Shown: positions 34,902 through 43,187, counted from the first letter of the stretch. The stretch: 53,724 bases of DNA from Geobacillus thermodenitrificans subsp. thermodenitrificans DSM 465 (GCF_000496575.1 NZ_AYKT01000021.1:1-53724), one strand, 5' to 3'. Translations and numbers: made by a program. The notes: generated by a model not told the origin, from the sequence alone.

Positions 34902-34951
34902 CATCGTTTCCTCCTTGTGTTAATATTCGTTATGCACATCGATATGCGCCA

Positions 34952-35452
34952 TTACGCGCCTTGTTCCTCTTGTTTGTCGGCCACCGCTTTAACCGCAAGC
35001 GCAAAGTTGCGGATCGGGGCTTGAAGAACGCTAAGCAACATCGAGAGCAACCCTTCGCGGGATGGAAGTTTCGCCAAGGCGTCGATTTCTTCTTTGCTAG
35101 CGACGCTTCCTTCAATAACGCCACCTTTGATTTCCAACGCCTCATGCGTTTTCGCAAATTCGCTTAAAATTTTCGCCGGCGCTACAACATCTTCATTGCT
35201 GAACGCAATGGCGTTCGGGCCGGTAAACACCTCATCCAATCCTTCCAGGCCGATTTCCGCGAGCGCCCGGCGGGTCATCGTGTTTTTGTACACTTTGAAC
35301 TCAATACCTGCTTCGCGCAACTGTTTGCGCAGCTCGGTCATTTCCGCCACGTTCAAGCCGCGGTAATCGACGATGACAGTCGCCTTGCTGGCACGGAATT
35401 TATCCGCGATCTCAGCGACCACTTGTTTTTTCAGTTCAATCGCGCTCGACAC
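34952..35452 (-). CDS. rplJ: 50S ribosomal protein L10
   Basis: L10 anchors the L7/L12 dimers to the ribosome and represses its own operon by binding the leader RNA. I use the GTG at 35452 (read as [19 protein letters not shown]), 8 nt after GGAGG, giving 166 residues as in B. subtilis. The upstream extension of the frame runs through the leader terminator and was rejected. Visible are [28 protein letters not shown] and the C-terminal helix that binds L7/L12 dimers. Confidence 0.97.
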
Positions 35453-35504
35453 GTCCTGCACCTCCTGCAAAGAAAATAGCGGAATACCACTTATACCGTT
35501 CGGT

Positions 35505-35663
35505 AGTTCAATGAAAAACCCCCATGCCACGTAGACATGGAGGTATCGTTCAACGCGCCGCGATCGATGGCGCGCTGTCTATCGTCCACATACCTCGGTA
35601 GGAAATTAAGCCCGAAAAGGCACCTACTGTCTACGGTACAAATGATATTCGTTTGTTCAACCA
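35505..35663 (-). ncRNA. L10 ribosomal leader RNA
   Basis: The transcribed region before rplJ has the parts of the Firmicute L10 leader. On the minus strand these include CCGTAGACAGTAGGTGCC, then TTTCCTACCGAGGTATG, and a terminator at the 3' end. The L10(L12)4 complex is known to bind this RNA. In this model, binding favours the terminator and lowers rplJL expression. Family assignment rests on remembered motifs and position. Confidence 0.8.
35514..35543 (-). terminator. Attenuator terminator of the L10 leader
   Basis: On the minus strand CCTCCATG pairs with CATGGGGG (one G-T pair), followed by TTTTTC. It lies about 60 nt before the rplJ start codon, in the position expected for the L10 attenuator. 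Confidence 0.8.
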
Positions 35664-35669
35664 AATGGC

Positions 35670-35698
35670 ATTCTATCAGACTAAGCGACAAAAGTCAA
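35670..35698 (-). promoter_or_regulatory. Sigma-A promoter for rplJ-rplL
   Basis: On the minus strand: TTGACT (35693-35698), 17-nt spacer, TAGAAT (35670-35675). It lies just after the rplA stop codon. Start near 35663, at the head of the L10 leader. Confidence 0.77.
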
Positions 35699-35702
35699 CC
35701 GT

Positions 35703-36404
35703 TTATTGTGCAACCGCTACGGTCGTCGGGTCAACTTTAATGCCAGGACCCATTGTCGACGTAATCGTTACGTTTTTGACATACGTCCCTTTAGCTGCTG
35801 CCGGTTTTGCTTTCAAAATCGCTTCGTAAATCGTTGCGAAGTTTTCAGCTAGTTTTTCGTTGTCAAACGAGACTTTGCCGATCGGCACATGAATGTTACC
35901 AGCTTTATCAACGCGGTATTCTACTTTACCGGCTTTGATTTCTTGCACGGCTTTCGTCACATCAAATGTAACCGTACCAGTTTTCGGGTTTGGCATTAAC
36001 CCTTTCGGTCCTAAAATGCGGCCAAGTTTACCGACTTCACCCATCATGTCCGGCGTGGCCACAACAACATCGAAGTCAAACCAACCTTGTTGGATTTTGT
36101 TGATATATTCCGTATCGCCGACATAGTCAGCGCCAGCTGCTTCTGCTTCTTTCGCTTTTTCCCCTTTCGCGAACACTAACACGCGTGCCACTTTCCCTGT
36201 ACCGTGCGGCAGAACGACAGCACCGCGAATTTGTTGGTCCGCTTTTTTCGGGTCAACACCTAAACGAAACGCAACTTCAACCGTCGCGTCAAATTTAGCG
36301 ACGTTCGTTTTTTTCACAAGCTCGATCGCTTCGGCAACCGGGTATGCTTTGAAGCGGTCAACGAGCTTCAACGCTTCTAAGTACTTTTTCCCTCTTTTCG
36401 GCAT
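35703..36404 (-). CDS. rplA: 50S ribosomal protein L1
   Basis: L1 forms the mobile stalk that releases E-site tRNA and in other bacteria represses the L11 operon. The 233 residues contain the conserved [26 protein letters not shown] in outline, [26 protein letters not shown], and the C-terminal [22 protein letters not shown] precedes the ATG. It follows rplK after a structured 202-nt gap. Confidence 0.98.
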   Translation of the reverse strand: MPKRGKKYLEALKLVDRFKAYPVAEAIELVKKTNVAKFDATVEVAFRLGVDPKKADQQIRGAVVLPHGTGKVARVLVFAKGEKAKEAEAAGADYVGDTEYINKIQQGWFDFDVVVATPDMMGEVGKLGRILGPKGLMPNPKTGTVTFDVTKAVQEIKAGKVEYRVDKAGNIHVPIGKVSFDNEKLAENFATIYEAILKAKPAAAKGTYVKNVTITSTMGPGIKVDPTTVAVAQ

Positions 36405-36459
36405 GTCAAAATCCTCCTTGATTGTGGTTTTAACGGAAAAAACCTCCCACGACGAAACA

Positions 36460-36480
36460 ACCTTCGTCCCTTTCGAAGGT
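36460..36480 (-). other. Hairpin in the rplK-rplA gap, proximal to rplA
   Basis: ACCTTCG pairs with CGAAGGT around a 7-nt loop on the minus strand. It is followed by GGGAGG and six T about 20 nt later. This is one of three hairpins in a 202-nt gap. Confidence 0.45.
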
Positions 36481-36493
36481 ACACCATTCAGCG

Positions 36494-36514
36494 AAAAGCC
36501 GCCTGCTGAGGCGG
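36494..36514 (-). terminator. Terminator-like hairpin between rplK and rplA
   Basis: On the minus strand CCGCCT, a 4-nt loop, AGGCGG, then CTTTT. The stem is perfect and GC-rich but the T-run is only four, so partial termination or a pause is the more likely effect. Confidence 0.45.
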
Positions 36515-36564
36515 TCTATCCTTAACCCAACAAATAGCAAACGCTTTTTTTGTCCATGGAGAGA

Positions 36565-36595
36565 GAGGTTGCGGAATACGCAACCTCCCCGGACA
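36565..36595 (-). other. Strong hairpin just after rplK
   Basis: GAGGTTGCG and CGCAACCTC form a perfect 9-bp stem with a 5-nt loop, about 20 nt after the rplK stop. An outer TGTCC/GGACA pairing extends it (36551-36595). No T-run follows, so it may protect or process the mRNA, or be a protein-binding site. Confidence 0.5.
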
Positions 36596-36606
36596 ACACG
36601 CTGGCC

Positions 36607-37032
36607 TTAGTCTTCAATCACGATGCCCATGCTGCGAGCCGTACCTTCAACCATGCGCATGGCTGCTTCAATGCTCGCTGCATTCAAATCCGGCATTTTC
36701 AACTCAGCGATCTCACGCACTTTGTCGCGTTTGATCGTCGCCACTTTATTGCGGTTCGGTTCGCCGGAGCCCGATTCAATGCCGGCCGCTTTTTTCAGCA
36801 ATACAGCGGCTGGCGGCGTTTTGGTGATGAATGTAAATGAACGGTCTTCAAAAACCGTGATTTCAACCGGAATGATCAACCCTGCTTGGTCAGCGGTACG
36901 GGCATTAAACTCTTTACAAAACGCCATAATATTAACACCGGCTTGACCTAGCGCAGGACCTACTGGCGGCGCCGGATTCGCTTTTCCTGCAGGAATTTGC
37001 AGTTTGACGATCTTGATTACTTTTTTCGCCAC
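36607..37032 (-). CDS. rplK: 50S ribosomal protein L11
   Basis: L11 with 23S rRNA forms the GTPase-associated centre and is the thiostrepton site; it also activates RelA on stalled ribosomes. I use the GTG at 37032 (read as [20 protein letters not shown]), 8 nt after AAGGAGG, giving 141 residues as in B. subtilis. The Pro-rich N-terminal hinge ([17 protein letters not shown]) and the C-terminal RNA-binding domain ([20 protein letters not shown]) are intact. Confidence 0.97.
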   Translation of the reverse strand: MAKKVIKIVKLQIPAGKANPAPPVGPALGQAGVNIMAFCKEFNARTADQAGLIIPVEITVFEDRSFTFITKTPPAAVLLKKAAGIESGSGEPNRNKVATIKRDKVREIAELKMPDLNAASIEAAMRMVEGTARSMGIVIED

Positions 37033-37090
37033 GAGACACACCTCCTTAAGTCCGTGATGTGGTAATAGGGATTGCCCCTCCCACTCATTC

Positions 37091-37109
37091 GGCTCCAGTC
37101 TAACGAGCC
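37091..37109 (-). other. Hairpin in the rplK leader, possible L1-binding element
   Basis: GGCTC and GAGCC flank a 9-nt loop, followed on the minus strand by GAATGAGTGGGAGG. L1 targets in other organisms combine a GGCT-type stem with a purine-rich GATGAG-like strand. The resemblance is partial, and I could not find the complementary lower stem. Confidence 0.3.
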
Positions 37110-37165
37110 GTCTCCATATCTCCCGTTTCCATCGAGAGGATCAGCGCATAAAGCACGTTTGCTCC

Positions 37166-37197
37166 CTTATACAGCAGGTATAAGTTCATCGCTGTAT
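37166..37197 (-). other. Two mutually exclusive hairpins in the rplK leader
   Basis: On the minus strand ATACAGC can pair with GCTGTAT (37169-37197), or CTTATAC with GTATAAG (37166-37184). The two share the GTATA bases, so only one can form. This is about 30 nt after the expected start of the rplK transcript. A switch is possible; no terminator is linked to it. Confidence 0.4.
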
Positions 37198-37232
37198 GCC
37201 TTGTCTAAGACCCAAGACATACTGACTTTAAA

Positions 37233-37261
37233 ATATTATCACTTTTCAATAGTGATTGCAA
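37233..37261 (-). promoter_or_regulatory. Sigma-A promoter for rplK-rplA
   Basis: On the minus strand: TTGCAA (37256-37261), 17-nt spacer, TAATAT (37233-37238). The spacer itself is an inverted repeat (ATCACT and AGTGAT with a 7-nt centre), which could bind a regulator. Confidence 0.7.
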
Positions 37262-37272
37262 GTTCTTTGCCA

Positions 37273-37806
37273 TTAGATTTTTTCTATTTGTGAAAACTCC
37301 AGCTCCACCCGCGTTTCGCGTCCGAACATGTCGACAAGCAGTTTTACTTTCTGTTTATCAGGGTCAATCGCTTCAACTTTTCCAGTGAAATTCGCAAATG
37401 GCCCTTCTTTAATCCGGACGGTCTCGTTCACCTCGTAGTCGACATCCACCTCAGCGAGCGGCATGCCCATCCGTTTTAAAATCAGTTTTACTTCTTCTTC
37501 CATGAGCGGTGTCGGTTTCGAACCTGCTCCACTTGAACCGACAAACCCGGTAACGCCCGGTGTGTTGCGCACAACGTACCATGAATCGTCGGTCATGACC
37601 ATTTCAACAAGCACATAACCAGGGAACACTTTCTTTTTCGTCGTTTTCCGCTTTCCATTCTTAATGTCCGTCTCCGTCTCCTCGGGGACGACAACACGGA
37701 AAATTTTATCTTGCATCCCCATTGATTCAACACGTTTTTCCAAGTTCGCTTTCACTTTATTTTCGTATCCTGAATATGTATGGACGACATACCAGTTTTT
37801 CTCCAT
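37273..37806 (-). CDS. nusG: Transcription termination/antitermination protein NusG
   Basis: NusG binds RNA polymerase and in Bacillus also promotes sequence-specific pausing. The 177 residues have the NGN domain (EKNWYVVHTYSGYENKVKANLEKR, PGYVLVEMVMTDDSWYVVRNTPGVTGFVG) and a C-terminal KOW domain (VRIKEGPFANFTGKVEAID). Length equals B. subtilis. A terminator-like hairpin lies in its own 5' leader. Confidence 0.97.
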   Translation of the reverse strand: MEKNWYVVHTYSGYENKVKANLEKRVESMGMQDKIFRVVVPEETETDIKNGKRKTTKKKVFPGYVLVEMVMTDDSWYVVRNTPGVTGFVGSSGAGSKPTPLMEEEVKLILKRMGMPLAEVDVDYEVNETVRIKEGPFANFTGKVEAIDPDKQKVKLLVDMFGRETRVELEFSQIEKI

Positions 37807-37843
37807 CAGCGAGCCTCCCTAGGGCGGTTTTCATTTTTTATGC

Positions 37844-37867
37844 AAAACAAAAACCCGTTGCCGGGTT
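37844..37867 (-). terminator. Terminator hairpin between secE and nusG
   Basis: On the minus strand AACCCG, a 4-nt GCAA loop, CGGGTT, then TTTGTTTT. It lies 38 nt before the nusG ATG. About 25-30 nt further upstream a TATAAT (37891-37896) could be a -10, with only a weak -35. Read as a secE terminator or a nusG attenuator. Confidence 0.65.
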
Positions 37868-37913
37868 CCATACTCTTACGATTATCTTTCATTATAGCAT
37901 ATCATTCGCCCTC

Positions 37914-38096
37914 TTATTCAAACACAAGGCGAATTAACTGTGAAATTCCGAGATCGATAACGGCAAAAAAGACGGTGAAAAACGCCACCGTGGCCAACAC
38001 AACCGCCGTATAGTTGACTAACTCCTTCCGGTTTGGCCAACTTACCTTTTTCAGTTCGCGTACGACCTCTTTAAAAAAGTTGGTTACTCGCTGCAT
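37914..38096 (-). CDS. secE: Protein translocase subunit SecE
   Basis: SecE clamps the SecY channel. I use the ATG at 38096 (MQRVTNFFKEVVRELKKVSWP), 8 nt after GGAGG, giving 60 residues with a single membrane span at about 34-55 and the conserved amphipathic segment VVRELKKVSWPNRKELVNYT before it. This is the short single-span form usual in Firmicutes. It lies between rpmG and nusG. Confidence 0.96.
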   Translation of the reverse strand: MQRVTNFFKEVVRELKKVSWPNRKELVNYTAVVLATVAFFTVFFAVIDLGISQLIRLVFE

Positions 38097-38136
38097 CACT
38101 CGTACCTCCACGATTGCTCAAAACTGTCGCCACCGC

Positions 38137-38286
38137 TCATTTCGTTTCGCGATGGACGGTATGTTTGTTGCATACTGAGCAAAATTTGTTGGCCGTCAGG
38201 CGCTCACCGAGGCGGCCCATCTGTTTTGTCGTTGTATAATTTCGGCTTCCGCACTGCTCGCAAGCCAGGGTTACTTTTTGGCGCAT
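38137..38286 (-). CDS. rpmG: 50S ribosomal protein L33, zinc-binding form
   Basis: A 49-residue gene read directly from the sequence. It begins MRQKVTLACEQCGSRNYTTT and ends CSVCNKHTVHRETK. Two CXXC pairs (CEQC, CSVC) mark the zinc form. It lies 40 nt before secE, as rpmGB does in B. subtilis. Zinc-free paralogues may exist elsewhere in the genome. Confidence 0.95.
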   Translation of the reverse strand: MRQKVTLACEQCGSRNYTTTKQMGRLGERLTANKFCSVCNKHTVHRETK

Positions 38287-38320
38287 AAACATTTCACCGT
38301 TTCCGCAGGATGTCCATAAA

Positions 38321-38350
38321 AATTTATCATACCCATGTTTCTGCTGTCAA
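38321..38350 (-). promoter_or_regulatory. Sigma-A promoter for rpmG-secE
   Basis: On the minus strand: TTGACA (38345-38350), 18-nt spacer, TAAATT (38321-38326). It lies in the 106-nt sigH-rpmG gap. The -35 is perfect; the -10 placement is less certain because GATAAA at 16 nt is an alternative. Confidence 0.55.
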
Positions 38351-38392
38351 TGCTATCTTTTGGTCTTCCTTTGCCTCAGGATGGTACGCTGC

Positions 38393-39043
38393 TTATAAGC
38401 TAATCTCCCGATATTCCAAATATTTCTCGAGCTTCCGCTTCACACGTTGCAAAGCGTTGTCGATCGATTTGACATGGCGGTTCAACTCTTCCGAAATTTC
38501 TTGGTACGAGCGCCCATCTAAATATAAGGCAAGCACTTTCCGCTCTAGATCGCTTAGCAGCTCCGCCATCTTCAGCTCAATATCGTCGACTTCCTCGCGG
38601 TTGACAATCAATTCTTCCGGATCCGTCGCTTGTGTACCGGACAACACATCCATGAGCGTCCGGTCTGATTCGTCATCGTAAATGGGCTTGTCTAAAGAAA
38701 CGTAAGAGTTGAGCGGGATATGTTTTTGGCGGGTCGCTGTTTTAATAGCGGTGATCATTTGCCTTGTGATACAAAGCTCTGCAAACGCTTTAAATGAGGA
38801 GAGCTTGTCCCCTTTAAAATCGCGGACTGCCTTATACAGCCCGATCATCCCTTCCTGCACAATATCTTCCCGATCGGCTCCGACTAAAAAATACGAGCGG
38901 GCTTTGGCGCGCACAAAGTTTTGGTATTTGTGAATTAAAAAATCAAGCGCTTCCCCATCCCCTTGATGAACGAGTGCGACAAGTTGTTCATCATCCAACT
39001 TTTGGTAGTCTCTGACATTGTCTACTCTGAAGCATTCCCCCAC
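38393..39043 (-). CDS. sigH: RNA polymerase sigma factor SigH
   Basis: SigH directs transition-state and early sporulation genes, and competence in B. subtilis. The 216 residues match that protein. They include region 2 (YQNFVRAKARSYFLVGADREDIVQEGMIGLYKAVRDF in outline) and region 4 (LSDLERKVLALYLDGRSYQEISEEL, then RVKRKLEKYLE). The start is a GTG at 39043 (read as MGECFRVDNVRDYQK), preceded by GGGGGGAT. It has its own promoter after rae1. In B. subtilis AbrB represses the gene; a site was not identified here. Confidence 0.96.
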   Translation of the reverse strand: MGECFRVDNVRDYQKLDDEQLVALVHQGDGEALDFLIHKYQNFVRAKARSYFLVGADREDIVQEGMIGLYKAVRDFKGDKLSSFKAFAELCITRQMITAIKTATRQKHIPLNSYVSLDKPIYDDESDRTLMDVLSGTQATDPEELIVNREEVDDIELKMAELLSDLERKVLALYLDGRSYQEISEELNRHVKSIDNALQRVKRKLEKYLEYREISL

Positions 39044-39078
39044 GCTGATCCCCCCGACCGCATCAATCGCTAATATTT

Positions 39079-39108
39079 ATTATACAGTACAAATTTTTAC
39101 AGCGTCAA
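39079..39108 (-). promoter_or_regulatory. Sigma-A promoter for sigH
   Basis: On the minus strand: TTGACG (39103-39108), 18-nt spacer, TATAAT (39079-39084). It lies in the 69-nt gap between rae1 and sigH and is AT-rich around the -10. Confidence 0.65.
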
Positions 39109-39112
39109 CCGC

Positions 39113-39625
39113 TCATTTTTTCCCTCTTCTCCATTTTTCAAAAATTTCGGCAACTCGATCATTGAGCGGCATTTTCGAGATGGGGGTGTGCTGCTTGATC
39201 TCCTTCAGTTTTTTGGAAATATCCCGCTCAACCGCCTCGATTTCGTACAGCAGTTCGCGTGCCGATTTGCGCAGGGCACCTTGGCTAAACACTGTCCATT
39301 GCTCAGTATAATCAGATGTCGCTACATATACCTTTGTGCGCGCGTTCATTAACGTTTTTGCCAACCGTTCAATCCGTTCATCGGCCGTCTCATTTTCCTT
39401 TGTAAAAATAACGTCAACATCGTAATTTTTATATTTTTTCTCATTCCCTGGCACGAGATGGGCGTCAAACACGATCATGACATGATCCCCAGTAAACCCT
39501 TTGTAATCAGCCATTTTATCAATCAGCAAATCCCTTGCTGCAGCTAGATCGCCCTCTTCTTTTAACTGGCGCAGCACCGGCCATGCCCCAATGATGTTAT
39601 AGCCGTCAACAATCAAAATGTTCAT
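39113..39625 (-). CDS. rae1: Ribosome-dependent mRNA endonuclease Rae1 (YacP, NYN domain)
   Basis: B. subtilis Rae1 enters the ribosomal A site and cuts certain mRNAs during translation. The 170-residue protein is a NYN/PIN-like nuclease: MNILIVDGYNIIGAWP with the first catalytic Asp, HVMIVFDAHLVPG, and IFTKENETADERIERL with further acidic residues, then VYVATSDYTEQWTVF. It ends with a basic tail. It overlaps nothing and follows rlmB by 3 nt, in the standard order. Confidence 0.93.
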   Translation of the reverse strand: MNILIVDGYNIIGAWPVLRQLKEEGDLAAARDLLIDKMADYKGFTGDHVMIVFDAHLVPGNEKKYKNYDVDVIFTKENETADERIERLAKTLMNARTKVYVATSDYTEQWTVFSQGALRKSARELLYEIEAVERDISKKLKEIKQHTPISKMPLNDRVAEIFEKWRRGKK

Positions 39626-39628
39626 CAG

Positions 39629-40369
39629 CTATTCCCCTAATGGATACCGCTTCCGGTACACCTCATACATAAGTAGGCTGGCGGCAACGGAAGCGTTGAG
39701 CGAGGTGACATGACCGCGCATCGGCAGCCGGAATAAAAAATCACACTTTTCGAGCACTAAACGGCTAATGCCTTTGCCCTCACTGCCAATCACAAGCGCC
39801 AGCGGCATCGTACCGTCAAGTGAACGGTAATCATCTTTGGCAGCTGCGTCGGTTCCGGCCACCCAAACTCCCCGCTCCTTCAACTCGTCGATCGTCCGTG
39901 CCAAGTTCGTCACACGCGCAACCGGAATGTGCTCAATCGCTCCAGTTGACGCCTTTGCGACCGTTGGCGTCAGCCCGACTGAACGCCGCTTCGGGATGAT
40001 GACACCATGAGCCCCGACCGCATCGGCTGTACGCATGATGGCCCCTAAATTATGTGGATCCTCAAGCTCGTCCAACACGAGGAAAAACGGCGCCTCGCCG
40101 CGTTCAGCGGCGCGGGCGAATAAGTCATCCACCTCATGGTAGCGGTACGCCGCCACTTGGGCGATAACTCCTTGGTGCGCCCCTTCAGCCATTTGGTCGA
40201 GCTTGCGCTTCGGGACATATTGGACGATCACCCCCCGCCGCTTCGCCCAGTCGAGGACGGGCTCGACGGCGTGACGATGTGCCCCTTCGGCGATCCAAAT
40301 TTTATTGATGTCGCGCCCGGATTTGAGCGCTTCAATAACCGGATTTCTGCCGATAATGTACTCCATCAT
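39629..40369 (-). CDS. rlmB: 23S rRNA (guanosine-2'-O)-methyltransferase RlmB-type (SpoU family)
   Basis: A SPOUT-fold 2'-O-methyltransferase that in E. coli modifies G2251 of 23S rRNA. The 246 residues have an N-terminal substrate-binding domain ([26 protein letters not shown]) and the knot: [34 protein letters not shown], and [15 protein letters not shown]. Two ATG codons are adjacent and overlap the mrnC stop (ATGATG), so either could be used. The true target in Bacillus is not shown by the sequence. Confidence 0.92.
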   Translation of the reverse strand: MMEYIIGRNPVIEALKSGRDINKIWIAEGAHRHAVEPVLDWAKRRGVIVQYVPKRKLDQMAEGAHQGVIAQVAAYRYHEVDDLFARAAERGEAPFFLVLDELEDPHNLGAIMRTADAVGAHGVIIPKRRSVGLTPTVAKASTGAIEHIPVARVTNLARTIDELKERGVWVAGTDAAAKDDYRSLDGTMPLALVIGSEGKGISRLVLEKCDFLFRLPMRGHVTSLNASVAASLLMYEVYRKRYPLGE

Positions 40370-40788
40370 TCCAACGCCCTTTCTTCCCTTTCAATAATGG
40401 CAAATGAACGGCCGATCAGCTCATCGACTCGCTTCTCATCATTCCTTAAAAAATGGTACCCGATTAACGCTTCAAACGCTGTACTATGCCGATACGTCTG
40501 AACATCCGTGTTTTTCGGAGTCGTGCCAGATTTGGCATTGCGGCCGCGGCGGACGATGGCTTTCTCCTCATCGGTCAGCGCGTCTTCATCAAGCAAAGCT
40601 AAAATGACTTTCGCCTGCGCCCGCGCCGACACATAGCGGATCGCCCGCCGATGCAGCTCATGCGGCCGAACGTTACCAGTCGCAAGCAAATGGCGGCGCA
40701 CATACACCTCGTAAACGGCGTCGCCAATATAGGCGAGCGCCAAGCCATTTAATTGTTTCACATCATGGATGATTTCAAACTGTGCCAT
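40366..40788 (-). CDS. mrnC: Mini-ribonuclease III (MrnC)
   Basis: MrnC matures the ends of 23S rRNA in Bacillus. The 140 residues are an RNase III catalytic domain ([23 protein letters not shown], with the signature Gly-Asp-Ala) without a double-stranded-RNA-binding domain, which is the defining feature. The second acidic site lies in [14 protein letters not shown]. It lies 3 nt after cysS and overlaps the rlmB start. Confidence 0.95.
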   Translation of the reverse strand: MAQFEIIHDVKQLNGLALAYIGDAVYEVYVRRHLLATGNVRPHELHRRAIRYVSARAQAKVILALLDEDALTDEEKAIVRRGRNAKSGTTPKNTDVQTYRHSTAFEALIGYHFLRNDEKRVDELIGRSFAIIEREERALE

Positions 40789-40791
40789 CGT

Positions 40792-42195
40792 TTACGATCC
40801 CCGTTTCCATCTCGTCCCTTGCGGCGTATCTTCCAAAATGATATTTTTTGCTTTCAACTCGTCGCGGATGCGGTCGGCTAAGGCAAAGTCACGATTTTTC
40901 CGCGCTTCATTGCGCTGGCGGATCAGCGCCTCAATTTCTTCGTCAAGCAACTCCTCTTGTTTCAAAGTAAGGCCGAGTACATCCATCAGCTGCTCAAATT
41001 CGCGCAAAAACGCGTGAATGACATTCTCGGATGTCGTTTTCTCCTGCAAATACAAGTTCGCTTGTTTGGCGAGCTCGAACAAGACCGCAATGCCGTTTGC
41101 TGTGTTGAAATCATCGTCCATTTCACGAATGAACGAGGCGCGGATATCCGCGAGGCGCGAAAGCCACTCGCCGTCGTTATCGGTTAAGTTCGTGCTCGCC
41201 CCAAGCCGGTGCTGCAAATTACCGTATGCTGTCCTCAAGCGTTCGAGACCACGCCGAGCGCTCTCAAGCAGCTCCTCGCTATAGTTGATCGGGTGGCGAT
41301 AGTGCACCGACAGCATAAAGAAACGCAACACTTGTGGGTCAATCTGCCGGATGATATCGTGAACAAGTACAAAGTTGCCAAGCGACTTGGACATTTTTTC
41401 ATTGTTAATATTTAAATACCCATTGTGCAGCCAATATTTCGCAAACGGTTTGCCGGTCAGTGCTTCCGATTGGGCAATTTCGTTTTCATGGTGTGGAAAC
41501 GTTAAGTCTTGGCCGCCAGCATGAATGTCGATCGTATCTCCTAAATATTTGCGCGCCATCGCTGAACATTCGATATGCCAGCCGGGCCGCCCTTTCCCCC
41601 ATGGGCTGTCCCAAGAAATCTCTCCTTCTTTCGCTGCTTTCCAAAGAGCAAAATCGAGTGGATCATCTTTCTTTTCCCCAACTTCGATGCGCGCCCCCGC
41701 TTGTAGCTCATCGATCGACTGATGCGACAATTTGCCGTAGCCATCAAACTTGCGCGTCCGATAGTATACGTCACCATCGACTTCGTACGCATAGCCTTTG
41801 TCAATGAGCGCTTGAATGAATTCGATAATCGTTTCGATATTTTCCGTCACGCGCGGATGGATATCTGCTTTTTTGCAGCCGAGCGCCTCAATGTCCTCAA
41901 AATACGCCTCAATAAACCGCTCGGCGATCGCCGGCACGCTCTCACCAAGCTCGCGGGCCGCCCTGATTAGCTTGTCGTCGACATCAGTAAAGTTGGATAC
42001 ATACGTCACATCATAACCGCGGAACTCTAAATAACGGCGGATCGTATCAAAGACGATAGCGGCGCGAGCATTGCCGATATGAATATAATTATAGACCGTC
42101 GGGCCACATACATACATTTTCACTTTGTTCGGTTCGAGCGGCTCAAACGTTTCCTTTTTTCGCGTCAACGTATTATAAAGTCGGATACTGCTCAT
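40792..42195 (-). CDS. cysS: Cysteinyl-tRNA synthetase
   Basis: Charges tRNA-Cys. I use the ATG at 42195 ([15 protein letters not shown]), with AAGGAAG upstream, giving 467 residues. Visible are the HIGH-type motif [13 protein letters not shown], the active-site zinc Cys in YVCGPTVYN and [20 protein letters not shown] with zinc His, and KMSKSLGNF. Its start lies inside the last codons of cysE (23-nt overlap), so the two are coupled. Both genes follow a cysteine T-box. Confidence 0.97.
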   Translation of the reverse strand: MSSIRLYNTLTRKKETFEPLEPNKVKMYVCGPTVYNYIHIGNARAAIVFDTIRRYLEFRGYDVTYVSNFTDVDDKLIRAARELGESVPAIAERFIEAYFEDIEALGCKKADIHPRVTENIETIIEFIQALIDKGYAYEVDGDVYYRTRKFDGYGKLSHQSIDELQAGARIEVGEKKDDPLDFALWKAAKEGEISWDSPWGKGRPGWHIECSAMARKYLGDTIDIHAGGQDLTFPHHENEIAQSEALTGKPFAKYWLHNGYLNINNEKMSKSLGNFVLVHDIIRQIDPQVLRFFMLSVHYRHPINYSEELLESARRGLERLRTAYGNLQHRLGASTNLTDNDGEWLSRLADIRASFIREMDDDFNTANGIAVLFELAKQANLYLQEKTTSENVIHAFLREFEQLMDVLGLTLKQEELLDEEIEALIRQRNEARKNRDFALADRIRDELKAKNIILEDTPQGTRWKRGS

Positions 42196-42847
42196 ATTCG
42201 CTCTTCCTTTCATGTTGTTTCAATGCCTCAAGCTCGCTTTGCAGCCGGGCGATTTCAGCCTCAAGCTCCCGGAATCGGTCCGCGATCGGGTCCGGCAAAT
42301 CGGTATGATTTAAATCTTTTTTCACTTTTACCCCGTCGCGCACCACAACACGGCCAGGGATGCCGACAACCGTTGAGTTGGGCGGCACATCTTTTAACAC
42401 AACCGACCCAGCGCCAATTTTTGAATTTTCCCCAATTGTAATCGAACCGAGCACTTTCGCCCCGGCAGCGATCAAACAGTTGTCTTTAATCGTCGGATGG
42501 CGTTTCCCTTTTTCTTTCCCCGTCCCGCCTAATGTAACCCCTTGATAGACGGTGACGTTGTCGCCAATTTCGCACGTCTCACCAATCACCACTCCCATGC
42601 CATGATCGATGAAAAAGCGGCGGCCGATTTTTGCGCCTGGATGTATTTCAATGCCAGTGAAAAAGCGGCTAATTTGCGAAATCAAACGGGCAAGAAAGAA
42701 AAATTTCCGTTTGTAAAGCGCATGGGCGATCCGGTGTGCCCAGATGGCATGCAAGCCGGAATACGTTAAAATGACTTCCAAATAGCTTCTTGCTGCCGGA
42801 TCTTGATCGAAAATCACTTCGATGTCTTCTTTTAATGTTTTAAACAT
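42173..42847 (-). CDS. cysE: Serine O-acetyltransferase
   Basis: Makes O-acetylserine, the first step of cysteine synthesis. I use the ATG at 42847 ([20 protein letters not shown]), with GGGAGG upstream, giving 224 residues. The N-terminal helices are followed by a left-handed beta-helix of hexapeptide repeats ([29 protein letters not shown] in outline, with the catalytic His-Asp area) and the loop [15 protein letters not shown] charged C-terminal coil follows. Directly downstream of the T-box. Confidence 0.96.
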   Translation of the reverse strand: MFKTLKEDIEVIFDQDPAARSYLEVILTYSGLHAIWAHRIAHALYKRKFFFLARLISQISRFFTGIEIHPGAKIGRRFFIDHGMGVVIGETCEIGDNVTVYQGVTLGGTGKEKGKRHPTIKDNCLIAAGAKVLGSITIGENSKIGAGSVVLKDVPPNSTVVGIPGRVVVRDGVKVKKDLNHTDLPDPIADRFRELEAEIARLQSELEALKQHERKSEYEQYPTL

Positions 42848-42885
42848 AGCATCCTCCCTCCATTCTATTGTCAATATAGATGAAT

Positions 42886-42923
42886 AAAAAGCGTCTCTGT
42901 GCCGAAGACACAGAGACGCTTTT
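42886..42923 (-). terminator. T-box terminator
   Basis: On the minus strand AAAGCGTCTCTGTG pairs with CACAGAGACGCTTTTT around a short TCTTCGG-type loop. The T-box motif lies just upstream and would form the competing antiterminator. Confidence 0.9.
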
Positions 42924-43175
42924 GGCGCGGTTCCACTCTGTTTAGCGAAACGGATGCGCTGTTTCGCTCACTTTGAGTCTGATAACGGAGATACTCCGCT
43001 CCCCTCTACTGCAGAACGTCTCTGTTCCGGTTCGAAAGGAGACTCCGAGGCGCATTTCAGACAACACCGGGCATAAACCGCTCCCAGCCAAGGCGGTTCT
43101 CTCTGGAATGCCGATGTCTCCTACTTCTCCTCGTCAACGCTTTGTCATGATGTGTACTTGTTCAGCCAAAAACTT
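42886..43175 (-). ncRNA. T-box leader, cysteine type, controlling cysE-cysS
   Basis: In transcription order the RNA has a long Stem I region with AG-rich bulges, then the probable specifier TGC (43052-43054, in the context GAAATGCGCC), which is a cysteine codon. The T-box sequence itself, GAGTGGAACCGCG, follows (42926-42940) and then an intrinsic terminator. Uncharged tRNA-Cys would stabilise the antiterminator and let the operon be read. Motifs are seen; the mechanism is established for the family. Confidence 0.93.
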
Positions 43176-43181
43176 TTTATT

Positions 43182-43187
43182 ATTATA
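43182..43187 (-). promoter_or_regulatory. -10 element of the T-box promoter
   Basis: TATAAT on the minus strand, preceded by TGG, which makes an extended -10 (TGnTATAAT). No good -35 is seen at 17 nt. It lies 36 nt after the gltX stop, and no terminator separates the two. Confidence 0.5.

Noticed and set aside
35453-35530. 26-codon N-terminal extension of rplJ
   Set aside because: It passes through the attenuator terminator; the GTG at 35452 has a good SD and gives the normal length.
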